A stretch of 64,000 nucleotides of DNA from Xenorhabdus nematophila ATCC 19061 (lineage in GTDB: Bacteria > Pseudomonadota > Gammaproteobacteria > Enterobacterales > Enterobacteriaceae). The notes below the pieces were generated by a model. It was not told the origin of the DNA. It was given only the letters and a program-made list of their open reading frames with translations, and searched no databases. How positions within the stretch are numbered: position 1 is the stretch's first letter; the number at the start of each line of letters is the position of its first letter. The translations under genes and the position numbers were made by a program. Positions 54,834 through 62,658 of the stretch are shown piece by piece. The DNA lies in the NCBI RefSeq assembly GCF_000252955.1, contig NC_014228.1:1936005-2000004 (forward strand), given 5' to 3'.

Positions 54834-55922
54834 ATGGCAAATAGAGCCAAACAAATATTGCAGCTTATCCGCCGGGACCCTTTTATTCAGCAGCAGGAAA
54901 TTGCCGATATTCTTGGTATTAGCCGTTCATGTGTTGCAGGACATATTATGAATCTGAATAAGAAGGGATATATAAAAGGCAAAGGCTATATTCTCTCAGA
55001 AAATAAATATGCTGTTACGGTAGGTGCTGCCAATATAGATATTACCAGTTATGTATTTTCTCAATTAATTTATGAGGATTCGAATCCAGGAAAAAATAAA
55101 TCCACAGCGGGTGGAGTGGGAAGAAATATTGCACACAATATCGCTTTGTTAGGGAATGAAAGCTATTTAATTTCGGTTGTTGGTGATGATTTTTATGGAA
55201 GAACGTTATTGGAACAAACGAAATTAGCAGGGGTTTATACTGATTATTTTCATAAAATTTCATCTGAAAATACATCGACGTACAATTCATTGATTGATGA
55301 AAGAGGTGAAATGCGGGTCGCTGTTAATGATATGGGTATATTGGAAAAACTCACGCCTGCTTTATTATCTCAATCTAAAATACTTATTCAGAATGCAGGT
55401 GTATTGATTGTTGACTGTAATTTAACGGAAGACGCATTAGAGTGGTTATTCAGCAATGCAGGAAATATTCCGGTCTTTGTAGATACAGTATCAACATTTA
55501 AAGCAACTAAAATTCGCCATTGGCTATCGCATATCCATACTCTGAAACCTAATCGTCTTGAAGCTGAAATGCTCAGTGGAATAAAAATCACAACATTATC
55601 AGATGCCTCCGACACAGCGTCCTGGTTTCATCAACAAGGTGTACAAAGGCTGGCCTTAAGTATGGGCACAGAGGGGGTGTATTACAGTGAAATGGAGGGT
55701 TATGGGGGGTGTTCGCCAGCTATTCCTGTCAATATCATTAATGCTAATGGCGCCGGTGACGCGATGATGGCAGGTCTTGCTCATTGCTGGCTGGAAGGCA
55801 TGACATGGGCAGAGAGTATTCGTTTTGCACAAGGCTGCTCTGCACTCACTTTATCCTCAGAATTGACTAATTATCCGAATTTATCCTGTAGCAGAGTGAA
55901 ACAACTGTTGGAATTGAAATGA
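54834..55922 (+). CDS. psuK: Pseudouridine kinase with N-terminal helix-turn-helix
   Basis: 362 aa. Residues 1-55 are a winged helix-turn-helix (QQEIADILGISRSCVAGHIM), followed by a PfkB/ribokinase-type domain (TAGGVGRNIAHNIALLG near the substrate site; NANGAGDAMMAGLAHCWLEG with the catalytic Asp of the GAGD anion hole). Phosphorylates pseudouridine to pseudouridine 5'-phosphate, the substrate of PsuG encoded next. The ATG at 54834 has AAGGA upstream. The stop overlaps the psuG start as ATGA. E. coli PsuK lacks the HTH, whereas its paralogue YeiI has it and is the same length, so the name rests on the psuG-psuT context. The HTH could let the kinase also act as the operon's regulator; this is inference. 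Confidence 0.86.
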   Translation: MANRAKQILQLIRRDPFIQQQEIADILGISRSCVAGHIMNLNKKGYIKGKGYILSENKYAVTVGAANIDITSYVFSQLIYEDSNPGKNKSTAGGVGRNIAHNIALLGNESYLISVVGDDFYGRTLLEQTKLAGVYTDYFHKISSENTSTYNSLIDERGEMRVAVNDMGILEKLTPALLSQSKILIQNAGVLIVDCNLTEDALEWLFSNAGNIPVFVDTVSTFKATKIRHWLSHIHTLKPNRLEAEMLSGIKITTLSDASDTASWFHQQGVQRLALSMGTEGVYYSEMEGYGGCSPAIPVNIINANGAGDAMMAGLAHCWLEGMTWAESIRFAQGCSALTLSSELTNYPNLSCSRVKQLLELK

Positions 55923-56866
55923 TGAATAAAAATAGCGCGTTAAATGAGTATTTGGATATTTCGCCAGAAGTAATACATGCACTGGCAGATGATCGTCCTG
56001 TTGTTGCGTTGGAATCGACGATTATTTCCCATGGGATGCCTTATCCGCAAAATAGGGAAATGGCTTTAGAGGTTGAACAATGTATTCGGGATAATGGCGC
56101 GGTACCAGCGACTATTGCCATCATTGAAGGGCGAATGAAAGTGGGGTTATCTCATGATGAAATTGAGCTATTGGCGCAAGAAAGGCATCGGGTGACAAAG
56201 GTGAGTCGCCGTGATTTGCCTTTTGTTGTTGCGGCAGGAAAACAGGGTGCAACAACCGTTGCTTCAACCATGATTATTGCAGAAATGGCGGGTATATCTG
56301 TCTTTGCGACGGGAGGTATTGGTGGTGTTCATCGTGGTGCGGAACATACTTTTGATATCTCAGCCGATTTACAAGAACTCGCCATGACCAACGTAGCAGT
56401 TGTGTGTGCCGGGGCTAAATCTATTCTTGATTTGGGATTGACGATAGAATATCTGGAAACGCATGGTGTACCTCTAGTGGGTTATCAGACAGAAAAACTC
56501 CCCGCATTTTTCTGTCGTTCCAGCCAATTTCCGATAAGTATAAGGCTTGATGAACCCCGACAAATAGCCCAGGCCATGAAAGTAAAATGGCATTCCGGGT
56601 TAAAAGGGGGTCTTGTCATCTCCAATCCCATTCCTGAATCATTTGCCATGCCGGAAGATCAAATCAATGATGCCATTGAACAGGCAGTTGGAGAGGCTGA
56701 GGAGCAGGGGATTTATGGTAAAGAAAGTACGCCATTTCTGTTGGCAAGGGTTGCAGAATTGACGGGAGGTGAAAGTTTACAGGCGAATATTGAACTGGTT
56801 TTCAATAATGCAAAATTGGCGGCACAAATTGCCATTGCTTATCAAGAAATAAAGAGAAATAAATAA
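55919..56866 (+). CDS. psuG: Pseudouridine-5'-phosphate glycosidase
   Basis: 315 aa, normal length. Cleaves the C-C bond of pseudouridine 5'-phosphate to uracil and ribose 5-phosphate. Strong family signatures: ALESTIISHGMPYPQN, the GATTVASTM stretch, FATGGIGGVHRGAEHTFDIS, VVCAGAKSILD and the LETHGVPLVGYQT segment. Overlaps the psuK stop by four bases (ATGA); a second ATG follows immediately, so the exact start may be one codon later. Middle gene of psuK-psuG-psuT. Confidence 0.95.
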   Translation: MMNKNSALNEYLDISPEVIHALADDRPVVALESTIISHGMPYPQNREMALEVEQCIRDNGAVPATIAIIEGRMKVGLSHDEIELLAQERHRVTKVSRRDLPFVVAAGKQGATTVASTMIIAEMAGISVFATGGIGGVHRGAEHTFDISADLQELAMTNVAVVCAGAKSILDLGLTIEYLETHGVPLVGYQTEKLPAFFCRSSQFPISIRLDEPRQIAQAMKVKWHSGLKGGLVISNPIPESFAMPEDQINDAIEQAVGEAEEQGIYGKESTPFLLARVAELTGGESLQANIELVFNNAKLAAQIAIAYQEIKRNK

Positions 56867-56989
56867 GTTTTATCCAATCTATTTTTATCCGAAATGATAA
56901 AACACCCAATGAATTCCAAATTGTAGCGTGGTGATAATATAACTTATCCAACCAGGCAACATCGTTGAAATAAACGGGTATAAAATAAA

Positions 56990-57038
56990 AGCCAGCTAAA
57001 AATTTAAGGTGTGAACCTTGATATATTTTTTGCTGGCT
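56990..57038 (+). terminator. Structured psuG-psuT intergenic element
   Basis: Arms AGCCAGC (about 56990-56996) and GCTGGCT (57032-57038) enclose an inner hairpin AAGGTGTGAACCTT (57006-57019). No T-run follows on the plus strand, so it is more likely an mRNA processing or stability element than a terminator. psuT starts 23 bases later behind AGGAA. Confidence 0.4.
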
Positions 57039-57060
57039 AAAAAATAACAGGAACATAGTC

Positions 57061-58311
57061 ATGGATATTTTGCGCAGCTTACTCGGTGTGGTAATACTGC
57101 TTCTCATTGGGTATCTATTCTCTGTCAACAAAAAAAGGATCAGTTTACATACTGTAGGTGCGGCGTTATTGCTTCAGGTAAGCCTTGGCGCAATAATGCT
57201 GTATATCCCTGCGGGAAAATGGCTAATTAATAATATCGCCAGTGGGATTAATAGTATAATTTCTTATAGCTCAGCAGGAAGCTCATTTATTTTTGGTAGC
57301 TTGGTTAGTGCAAAAATGAATGAGTTATTTGAGGGAGCCGGGTTTATTTTTGCATTTCAAGTATTACCCGCCATTATTTTCATTACCTCATTAATATCGA
57401 TCCTTTATTACCTTGGCGTGATGAAATGGATCATTAATATTCTGGGATATTTGTTTCAGAAATCAATGAGAATTAGCAAAGTCGAGTCATTTGCAGCAGT
57501 AACAACCATATTTTTAGGGCAGAATGAGCTTCCTGCGGTTTTAAAACCTTTTATCAATCAAATGAATCGTAATGAGCTTTTTACCGTCATGTGCAGCGGG
57601 ATGGCCTCTATTGCGGGGTCTATGCTGGTTGGGTATGCAGGTTTAGGCGTGCCGATAGAATATCTTTTGGCAGCATCATTGATGGCAATCCCGGGGGGCA
57701 TTCTATTTGCCCGTTTGCTTAGCCCTGCGACGGAGGCTTCACAAGTCAGTTTCAATCAAATCTCATTTAGCGAAAAACGCCCTGCCAGTATTATTGAAGC
57801 AGCCGCGGGCGGTGCCATGTTAGGGTTGAAAATTGCTGTTGGTGTAGCAACCGTAGTCATGACTTTTGTCGCTTTGATTGCGCTAATTAACGGCCTGATT
57901 GGGGGCGTTGGCAGTCTGTTTGGTCTTAAAGGGATGAGCCTGGAAAGCCTGTTCGGTCATCTTTTTTCACCTTTGGCTTATATCATGGGGGTGGAGTGGG
58001 AGCACGCTGATTTGGCCGGAAGTTTGATTGGGCAAAAACTGGCAATTAATGAATTTGTCGCTTATGTGAATTTTTCTCCCTATTTAAATGATTCTGCTGT
58101 GGTTTTGGATAGCAAAACCATTGCTGTAATCTCATTTGCCCTTTGTGGTTTTGCTAATTTTGGTTCCATCGCGGTTGTGGTAGGGGCATTCATTGCTGTT
58201 GTTCCTGAAAGAACGTTAGACATTGCACGGCTCGGCTTCAGAGCATTATTGGCGGCAACGTTATCCAACCTTATGAGTGCAACAATAGCAGGGCTATTTA
58301 TGAGTTTATAA
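57061..58311 (+). CDS. psuT: Pseudouridine/nucleoside transporter (CNT family)
   Basis: 416 aa, the length of E. coli PsuT (YeiM). Concentrative nucleoside transporter with about 10 membrane helices. Seen: the family motifs FLGQNELPAVLKPFI and MCSGMASIAGSMLVGYAG, the conserved IGQKLAINEFVAYVNF, and the C-terminal ALCGFANFGSIAVVVGA. By context it should bring in pseudouridine for PsuK and PsuG. It lies 194 bases after psuG with its own ribosome site; probably the last gene of the operon, although an internal promoter is possible. Confidence 0.9.
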   Translation: MDILRSLLGVVILLLIGYLFSVNKKRISLHTVGAALLLQVSLGAIMLYIPAGKWLINNIASGINSIISYSSAGSSFIFGSLVSAKMNELFEGAGFIFAFQVLPAIIFITSLISILYYLGVMKWIINILGYLFQKSMRISKVESFAAVTTIFLGQNELPAVLKPFINQMNRNELFTVMCSGMASIAGSMLVGYAGLGVPIEYLLAASLMAIPGGILFARLLSPATEASQVSFNQISFSEKRPASIIEAAAGGAMLGLKIAVGVATVVMTFVALIALINGLIGGVGSLFGLKGMSLESLFGHLFSPLAYIMGVEWEHADLAGSLIGQKLAINEFVAYVNFSPYLNDSAVVLDSKTIAVISFALCGFANFGSIAVVVGAFIAVVPERTLDIARLGFRALLAATLSNLMSATIAGLFMSL

Positions 58312-58528
58312 AATGAGCCCTTTGCGATGAAGCTGGATAGACCTATTGGTTGCAAGGTTGTGACAAGGGCATTGATTTAAGCCCGTGGTCAATAAATCGG
58401 TAACTTGAAAGACGACGGGTATAGAAGCTAACATGTTCAGGTGTTAGATAACTCACAGTAAGTTACCTGAATTTCAATATACTGAGGAAGGCAGGATAAC
58501 GCGGTATCTCAGCAATAGGAGCGTGCAT

Positions 58529-58957
58529 ATGTACAAAACTATTTTAGTACCAGTAGATATTTTAGAAGAAGATCTGACTAACAAGGCCATTGACAGCGCG
58601 CTTAAAATCGCCAGAGAAACAGGGGCTAAATTACATTTTCTGCATGTATTGCCTATTTCATCAGCGATTATTAATGCTTACGCATTGGGTTATATGGAGA
58701 TTAAAGATAAAGCGACTATCAAGGCGGAACATAACTTGAAAGTGCTGGTTGATTCCATTGATTTACCGATCGATCACATTTCTTACTCGATTGCGTTTGG
58801 TTCACCAAGAGACGAAATCACGGCGACGGCGAATGAAATTGATGCTGATTTGATCGTCATTGGCTCAAGGCGGCCTAACATCACTACACATCTATTGGGC
58901 TCCAACTCCTCTGGTGTTGTCAGATATGCAAAAACCTCCGTATTAGTCGTTCGGTAA
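58529..58957 (+). CDS. Universal stress protein (UspF/UspG type), first of a tandem pair
   Basis: 142 aa UspA-fold protein. ATG 58529 has AGGAG seven bases upstream; a GTG six bases earlier is less likely. The N-terminal MYKTILVPVDI and the C-terminal IVIGSRRPNITTHLLGSNSS match the UspF/UspG class, with a G-x2-R-x9-GS-type nucleotide-binding loop. Such proteins bind ATP and help survival and adhesion under stress in the cytoplasm; the exact role here is unknown. Followed after about 100 bases by a paralogue. Confidence 0.9.
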   Translation: MYKTILVPVDILEEDLTNKAIDSALKIARETGAKLHFLHVLPISSAIINAYALGYMEIKDKATIKAEHNLKVLVDSIDLPIDHISYSIAFGSPRDEITATANEIDADLIVIGSRRPNITTHLLGSNSSGVVRYAKTSVLVVR

Positions 58958-59060
58958 TCTTGTCATCAGGAAGAGTGGATTAATGATTGTATAGATTTTT
59001 GTGGCAGCTTTACATTTTGGCTCAATAGCTACAGTTATATCTGATTACAGGGGAATGTGT

Positions 59061-59498
59061 ATGTATAACACGATCTTAGTTCCAATTGATATTTCAGAAA
59101 GTCAGCTAACTGATAACGCAATTAAACATGCAACGTACTTGGCAAGAATATCTAATGCAAAGGTTCATCTGTTTCACTCAGTGCCAGATATATCAAGATT
59201 TTCTGTGAGTTATAGTTATCACTATGATTTACTGAGTGCTTTTGCGAAAAAAGCAATTGCAAACTCTGAAGAGGGACTTAAAACAGTCGTAGAAACCATC
59301 GATCTGCCTAAAGATAGATTATCGTTCTCAGTTGCTTTTGGTTCACCGCGGGATAAGGTGTTGTCTACTGCCCGGGAAATTGGTGCTGATTTAATCATTG
59401 TTGGTTCTCGTCGGCCGGATATTTCAACCCACTTATTGGGTTCAAATGCGTCAGGTATCGTAGGGTACGCTGATATCTCGGTTTTAGTTGTGCGATAA
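59061..59498 (+). CDS. Universal stress protein (UspF/UspG type), second of a tandem pair
   Basis: 145 aa. The frame is open further upstream but ATG 59061 (MYNTILVPIDISESQLTDNA) lies eight bases after AGGGG and matches the family start. It shares the nucleotide-loop signature VGSRRPDISTHLLGSNAS with the preceding gene and is clearly a tandem duplicate that has diverged, mainly in residues 35-75. A large GC-rich hairpin follows the stop. Confidence 0.9.
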   Translation: MYNTILVPIDISESQLTDNAIKHATYLARISNAKVHLFHSVPDISRFSVSYSYHYDLLSAFAKKAIANSEEGLKTVVETIDLPKDRLSFSVAFGSPRDKVLSTAREIGADLIIVGSRRPDISTHLLGSNASGIVGYADISVLVVR

Positions 59499-59534
59499 TT
59501 AATTTCGGGTGTTCAGGTGGTAACAAGGGAATGT

Positions 59535-59571
59535 ATCCCCGGCCGCAAAGTAAAACTGTGCGACCGGGGAT
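59535..59571 (+). terminator. GC-rich hairpin after the usp pair
   Basis: ATCCCCGG (59535-59542) pairs with CCGGGGAT (59564-59571), extended inward by CGCA / TGCG after one mismatch. No T-run follows, so termination is plausible but not certain. Confidence 0.55.
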
Positions 59572-59788
59572 TGAGAGCAGTTAATATTTCATTGTGGTCA
59601 GTGTTCATTCAGTTATTTAATTTTATATCTTTAACAGCTGAATAAATTAATTAAAATATTTTAATGTTCACGTGTGTTGATGTGAAACAAAAATTGAAAG
59701 TTATCGGATTTATTTTGACATGAAAACCATTATCCATGATTGGATAATGGCTAATTTTGTTTATGTTGTAAGAACAGAAGAATTTTAC

Positions 59789-59971
59789 TTAATCAGAAAA
59801 TGAATTCAGAGTAATATCTAACTGATTTTTCCCAGCGATAATAACCTGAATCTGTAAGTTATTTTCTGAACTGTTAGTGGTCATGACGGTCACTTCTTCA
59901 TTCCCTGAATATTTTTTTACAACTGCCAGCAACTCTTGCTCCAGTTGTGCAATTTTAGTGCTAATGGTCAT
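59789..59971 (-). CDS. Small hypothetical protein
   Basis: 60 aa, MTISTKIAQLEQELLAVVKK then a beta-prone half (VTVMTTNSSENNLQIQVIIA). The first 25 residues could form an amphipathic helix or short coiled coil. GGA lies five bases before the start. Not recognised; it is the only reasonable coding candidate between the usp genes and endA, and stands alone on the minus strand. Confidence 0.5.
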   Translation of the reverse strand: MTISTKIAQLEQELLAVVKKYSGNEEVTVMTTNSSENNLQIQVIIAGKNQLDITLNSFSD

Positions 59972-60247
59972 TTATTCCAACAAATTCAAGTGAATATTAA
60001 AAACAGTTTTCATGTTACCCAAATAGCCATGGTTCAATAGTTTAATAAGCGTGCTATTTTGTTGCTTAACAATCCAATAAAAGTCACGATGGCGTACATT
60101 AAGTCATATTAATATTAATTAATTCAAATAATGAATGGGTTTCATCACCATTATTGATAAAAAAGAAGAATAATATTTGTCATTGTGAGGTGTTGTCAGG
60201 CAGGATAATAGGCGAATGTTATGCACAATAAGTAAATAGGTATTATT
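59972..60247. other. AT-rich intergenic region
   Basis: About 276 bp between a minus-strand small ORF and the plus-strand nuclease. No ORF and no clear hairpin; presumably holds both promoters. Confidence 0.5.
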
Positions 60248-61240
60248 TTGAAAAATAAAATTGGCCTGTGGGCACGTTATCTTTTGGTTTTAGGATTGGC
60301 TTTATCTTTCAATTCATGGAGTGCGCCAACCAACTTTGAACAAGCCAAAGTTGAGTCAAGAAAGAATGTTTATGAAGGTCAAATAAAATCAGGTATGGGT
60401 ACATTGTACTGTGGTTGTGATTGGCAGTGGGTTGGTAAAAGTGGCGGACGTGTTGATCTGGCGTCTTGTGGCTATCATGTAAGGTCACAGCAAACAAGGG
60501 CTGAGCGTATTGAATGGGAACATATTGTCCCGGCTTGGGTATTCGGGCATCAGCGTCAATGTTGGCAAAACGGTGGAAGAAAAAACTGTGTTGATACAGA
60601 TCCGTTTTTTCGCATGATCGAGTCGGATATGCACAATTTAGCGCCTGCTATCGGGGAAGTGAATGGCGATCGCAGTAATTTTGCTTATGGCATGGTCGAT
60701 AGAAATACGCCTAAGATGTATGGGGCATGTAACAGTAAGGTCGATTTTAAATCACGCCTGTTTGAACCACGCGACAGGGTGAAAGGCATGGTAGCCAGAG
60801 TCTACTTTTATATACATGACAGATATAACCTGACGATGTCGCGTCAACAGCAACAATTGATGATGGCTTGGGATCGTCAGTATCCTGTGGATACCTGGGA
60901 ACGCGAAAGGGATAACCGGATTGCCCGGCTTATGGGGCATCATAATCCCTTTGTGACGGGGAGTAAGAAGTGGGAATTAGGACACAGAAATTCCGGTCAG
61001 GGGTTGGCAGGTCAAAATAGTGCACTAAAACCGAACAATCTGCCTGCTGAGAGTCATTTGGCATCCGGCAAAAAACCGGCACATAATGAACGGATAAAAG
61101 GCAATAAAAATAGTCAGATTTATCATCTTGAGCATTGTTCCGGCTATAAAACAGTGGCGGATAAGAACGCTGTTTATTTCCGTTCTGAAACTGAAGCCAG
61201 GAAAGCAGGATATCATCTGGCGGGTAATTGTAAAAATTAA
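60248..61240 (+). CDS. endA: Exported endonuclease I-family DNase with C-terminal extension
   Basis: 330 aa, clearly longer than E. coli endonuclease I (235 aa). A signal peptide (LLVLGLALSFNSWSA, cleavage after about residue 26) directs it to the periplasm or outside. The catalytic core shows RIEWEHIVPAW with the active-site His, CVDTDPFFRMIESDMHNLAP, IGEVNGDRSNFAYG and paired cysteines. After a Gly/Asn-rich linker (about 245-285) comes a second small domain, IYHLEHCSGYKTVADKN to YHLAGNC, resembling the Ada-like metal-binding segment seen at the end of some secreted nucleases. The start is TTG, with no in-frame ATG before the core and AGG about seven bases upstream. Single-gene unit. The symbol is by family; the extension makes it an endA-like variant. 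Confidence 0.88.
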   Translation: MKNKIGLWARYLLVLGLALSFNSWSAPTNFEQAKVESRKNVYEGQIKSGMGTLYCGCDWQWVGKSGGRVDLASCGYHVRSQQTRAERIEWEHIVPAWVFGHQRQCWQNGGRKNCVDTDPFFRMIESDMHNLAPAIGEVNGDRSNFAYGMVDRNTPKMYGACNSKVDFKSRLFEPRDRVKGMVARVYFYIHDRYNLTMSRQQQQLMMAWDRQYPVDTWERERDNRIARLMGHHNPFVTGSKKWELGHRNSGQGLAGQNSALKPNNLPAESHLASGKKPAHNERIKGNKNSQIYHLEHCSGYKTVADKNAVYFRSETEARKAGYHLAGNCKN

Positions 61241-61356
61241 GAAAAATTTAGTGAAATTTAACCGTCTGCCTTGTCATAAATAAAAAACTGTCATTATACT
61301 GACATCATAGTCCGTTAGATTACCCTAAAGAAAACGGAAAGATATGAGGAATGCTA

Positions 61357-61461
61357 ATGACAGATATTGAAATTGCATTCTCGGTTAGAAACCGGCGATT
61401 AAGATCAATGCGACTCATAAAAAGCAGTGATCTTTGCGCCGGTTTTTTCATGAGCCTTTAA
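61357..61461 (+). CDS. Candidate leader peptide ORF upstream of phoH
   Basis: 34 codons, start MTDIEIAFSVRNRRLRSMRL, preceded by GAGGA at seven bases. Arg-rich in the middle (six Arg within residues 11-19). The second half is encoded within the terminator-like hairpin, so translation would disrupt the stem. It could be a regulatory leader peptide, or the hairpin may simply end a small RNA. Confidence 0.35.
   Translation: MTDIEIAFSVRNRRLRSMRLIKSSDLCAGFFMSL
61390..61448 (+). terminator. Long hairpin with T-run in the phoH leader
   Basis: Outer stem AACCGGCG / CGCCGGTT (61390-61397 with 61437-61444), inner stem AAGATCA / TGATCTT, then TTTT. A strong intrinsic terminator by shape, placed about 170 bases before phoH. 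Confidence 0.8.
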
Positions 61462-61619
61462 TGAGCTTAGAAGGGAGCTCCTGTCTGTTCGGGAAATACC
61501 CAATAGACTTCAAATCATAGTGATTAACGCGATAACTTGAAAAAGCTAAAGCGATAACGCAGTTATTCTATCGAAGATAGAACACCACAAGTGTGAAACT
61601 AAGGATAAGGTGTGCGACG

Positions 61620-62408
61620 ATGGGTAGACAGAAAGCAGTGACTAAATCTCGCCGTGAAGTTCGTAGGATGTTAAGGAAAGATATGAAGCAGTTACGTTAT
61701 CGGAATAATGATAATGTCACTTCACTGGTACAGATTGACGGCATAGAGGCCATTGGAATGTCGCGTGATAACAGGGATACCTCAGCAATATTACCACGCA
61801 CTGAGACTCAGTACCGCTATATGCGGGCAATCAATCATAAACAATTAATTATTGCTAATGGTGCAGCCGGATGTGGCAAAACATATATCAGTATCGTGAT
61901 GGCAGTGGATGCGTTAATTAATAAAGAGGTCAATAAAATTATTGTGACCCGCCCGGTATTACAGGCAGAAGAGGATCTCGGTTTTCTCCCGGGAGATATG
62001 GCCGATAAATTTGCGCCTTATTTTAGACCGGTTTATGACATATTATTAAAACGCATGGGTGCTTCATTTCTGCAATATTGTTTACGCCCTGAGATTGGCA
62101 AAGCAGAAATTGCCCCCTTTGCTGATATGAGGGGAAGAACATTCGAAAATGCGTTTGTAATTTTAGATGAAGCGCAAAATGTGACGACCAATCAAATGAA
62201 AATGTTCCTGACCCGTTTTGGAGAAGAGGTAACAGTCATTGTGAATGGCGATATTAGCCAGTGTGAGCTGCCGGAGAATATCACATCTGGATTGGCAGAT
62301 GTATTGGAACGGTTTTACGATGATGAAGCCATTGGTGTTATTCGTTTTTCTCCGCAGGATTGTGTACGTTCTAAGCTGTGTCAGAAAGCCTTGCTGGCTT
62401 ATAATTGA
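61620..62408 (+). CDS. phoH: PhoH family ATPase
   Basis: 262 aa from ATG 61620 (MGRQKAVTKSRREVRRML), which matches E. coli PhoH; an in-frame start at 61593 gives an unrelated extension. The Walker A motif is GAAGCGKTYIS, the Walker B region AFVILDEAQNV, with the conserved RPVLQAEEDLGFLPGD between them. Cytoplasmic P-loop ATPase of the phosphate-starvation-induced family, with a suspected RNA-related role; precise function unknown. It sits behind a structured leader and ends at a bidirectional hairpin opposite the cytochrome operon. Confidence 0.94.
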   Translation: MGRQKAVTKSRREVRRMLRKDMKQLRYRNNDNVTSLVQIDGIEAIGMSRDNRDTSAILPRTETQYRYMRAINHKQLIIANGAAGCGKTYISIVMAVDALINKEVNKIIVTRPVLQAEEDLGFLPGDMADKFAPYFRPVYDILLKRMGASFLQYCLRPEIGKAEIAPFADMRGRTFENAFVILDEAQNVTTNQMKMFLTRFGEEVTVIVNGDISQCELPENITSGLADVLERFYDDEAIGVIRFSPQDCVRSKLCQKALLAYN

Positions 62409-62442
62409 TGCTCAATCAATATCAATTTCCCGTACTGTTATG

Positions 62443-62481
62443 GATAAATCCCCCGTTGGTTATATCACTGGGGGATTTATC
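62443..62481. terminator. Convergent bidirectional terminator
   Basis: Perfect 12-bp stem GATAAATCCCCC / GGGGGATTTATC (62443-62454 with 62470-62481), between phoH (plus) and the oxidase operon (minus). GGATTTT follows on the plus strand. Confidence 0.75.
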
Positions 62482-62499
62482 GGATTTTAAGGTTAATTA

Positions 62500-62658
62500 C
62501 TATCCGACTTTCATCCCTGCCGTTGTCATTAAGACACGAAACAGCGTGGAAACAGCATATAAAGAGAGCACACTGCACAGCCAGATTGTGACCATCCAGG
62601 CTAAGCGTTTCCATAGTGGAGAGCGTTGTACCGTTGTTTCAGTGATAACCTTGTTCAT
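62500..62658 (-). CDS. DUF2474-like small membrane protein of the cytochrome bd operon
   Basis: 52 aa from ATG 62658, overlapping the end of cydB by 20 bases; an in-frame ATG at 62682 lies deeper inside cydB. One membrane helix, RLAWMVTIWLCSVLSLYAVS, preceded by basic residues. Position, size and the RLAWM start are those of DUF2474 proteins found after cioAB-type bd oxidase genes, probably a small accessory subunit like CydX. Last gene of the operon. Confidence 0.78.
   Translation of the reverse strand: MNKVITETTVQRSPLWKRLAWMVTIWLCSVLSLYAVSTLFRVLMTTAGMKVG

Larger units (their letters stand above)
61241..61619 (+). promoter_or_regulatory. phoH leader region
   Basis: About 380 bases between endA and phoH. 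Contains a 34-codon ORF with a good ribosome site (61357-61461), a long terminator-like hairpin inside it (61390-61448), then about 170 bases before the phoH start. The layout resembles an attenuated leader; no consensus Pho box was recognised by eye. Confidence 0.45.

Noticed and set aside
54706-54951. 81-codon ORF overlapping the psuK start
   Set aside because: Different frame through the HTH-coding region of psuK, no ribosome site, no recognisable content.
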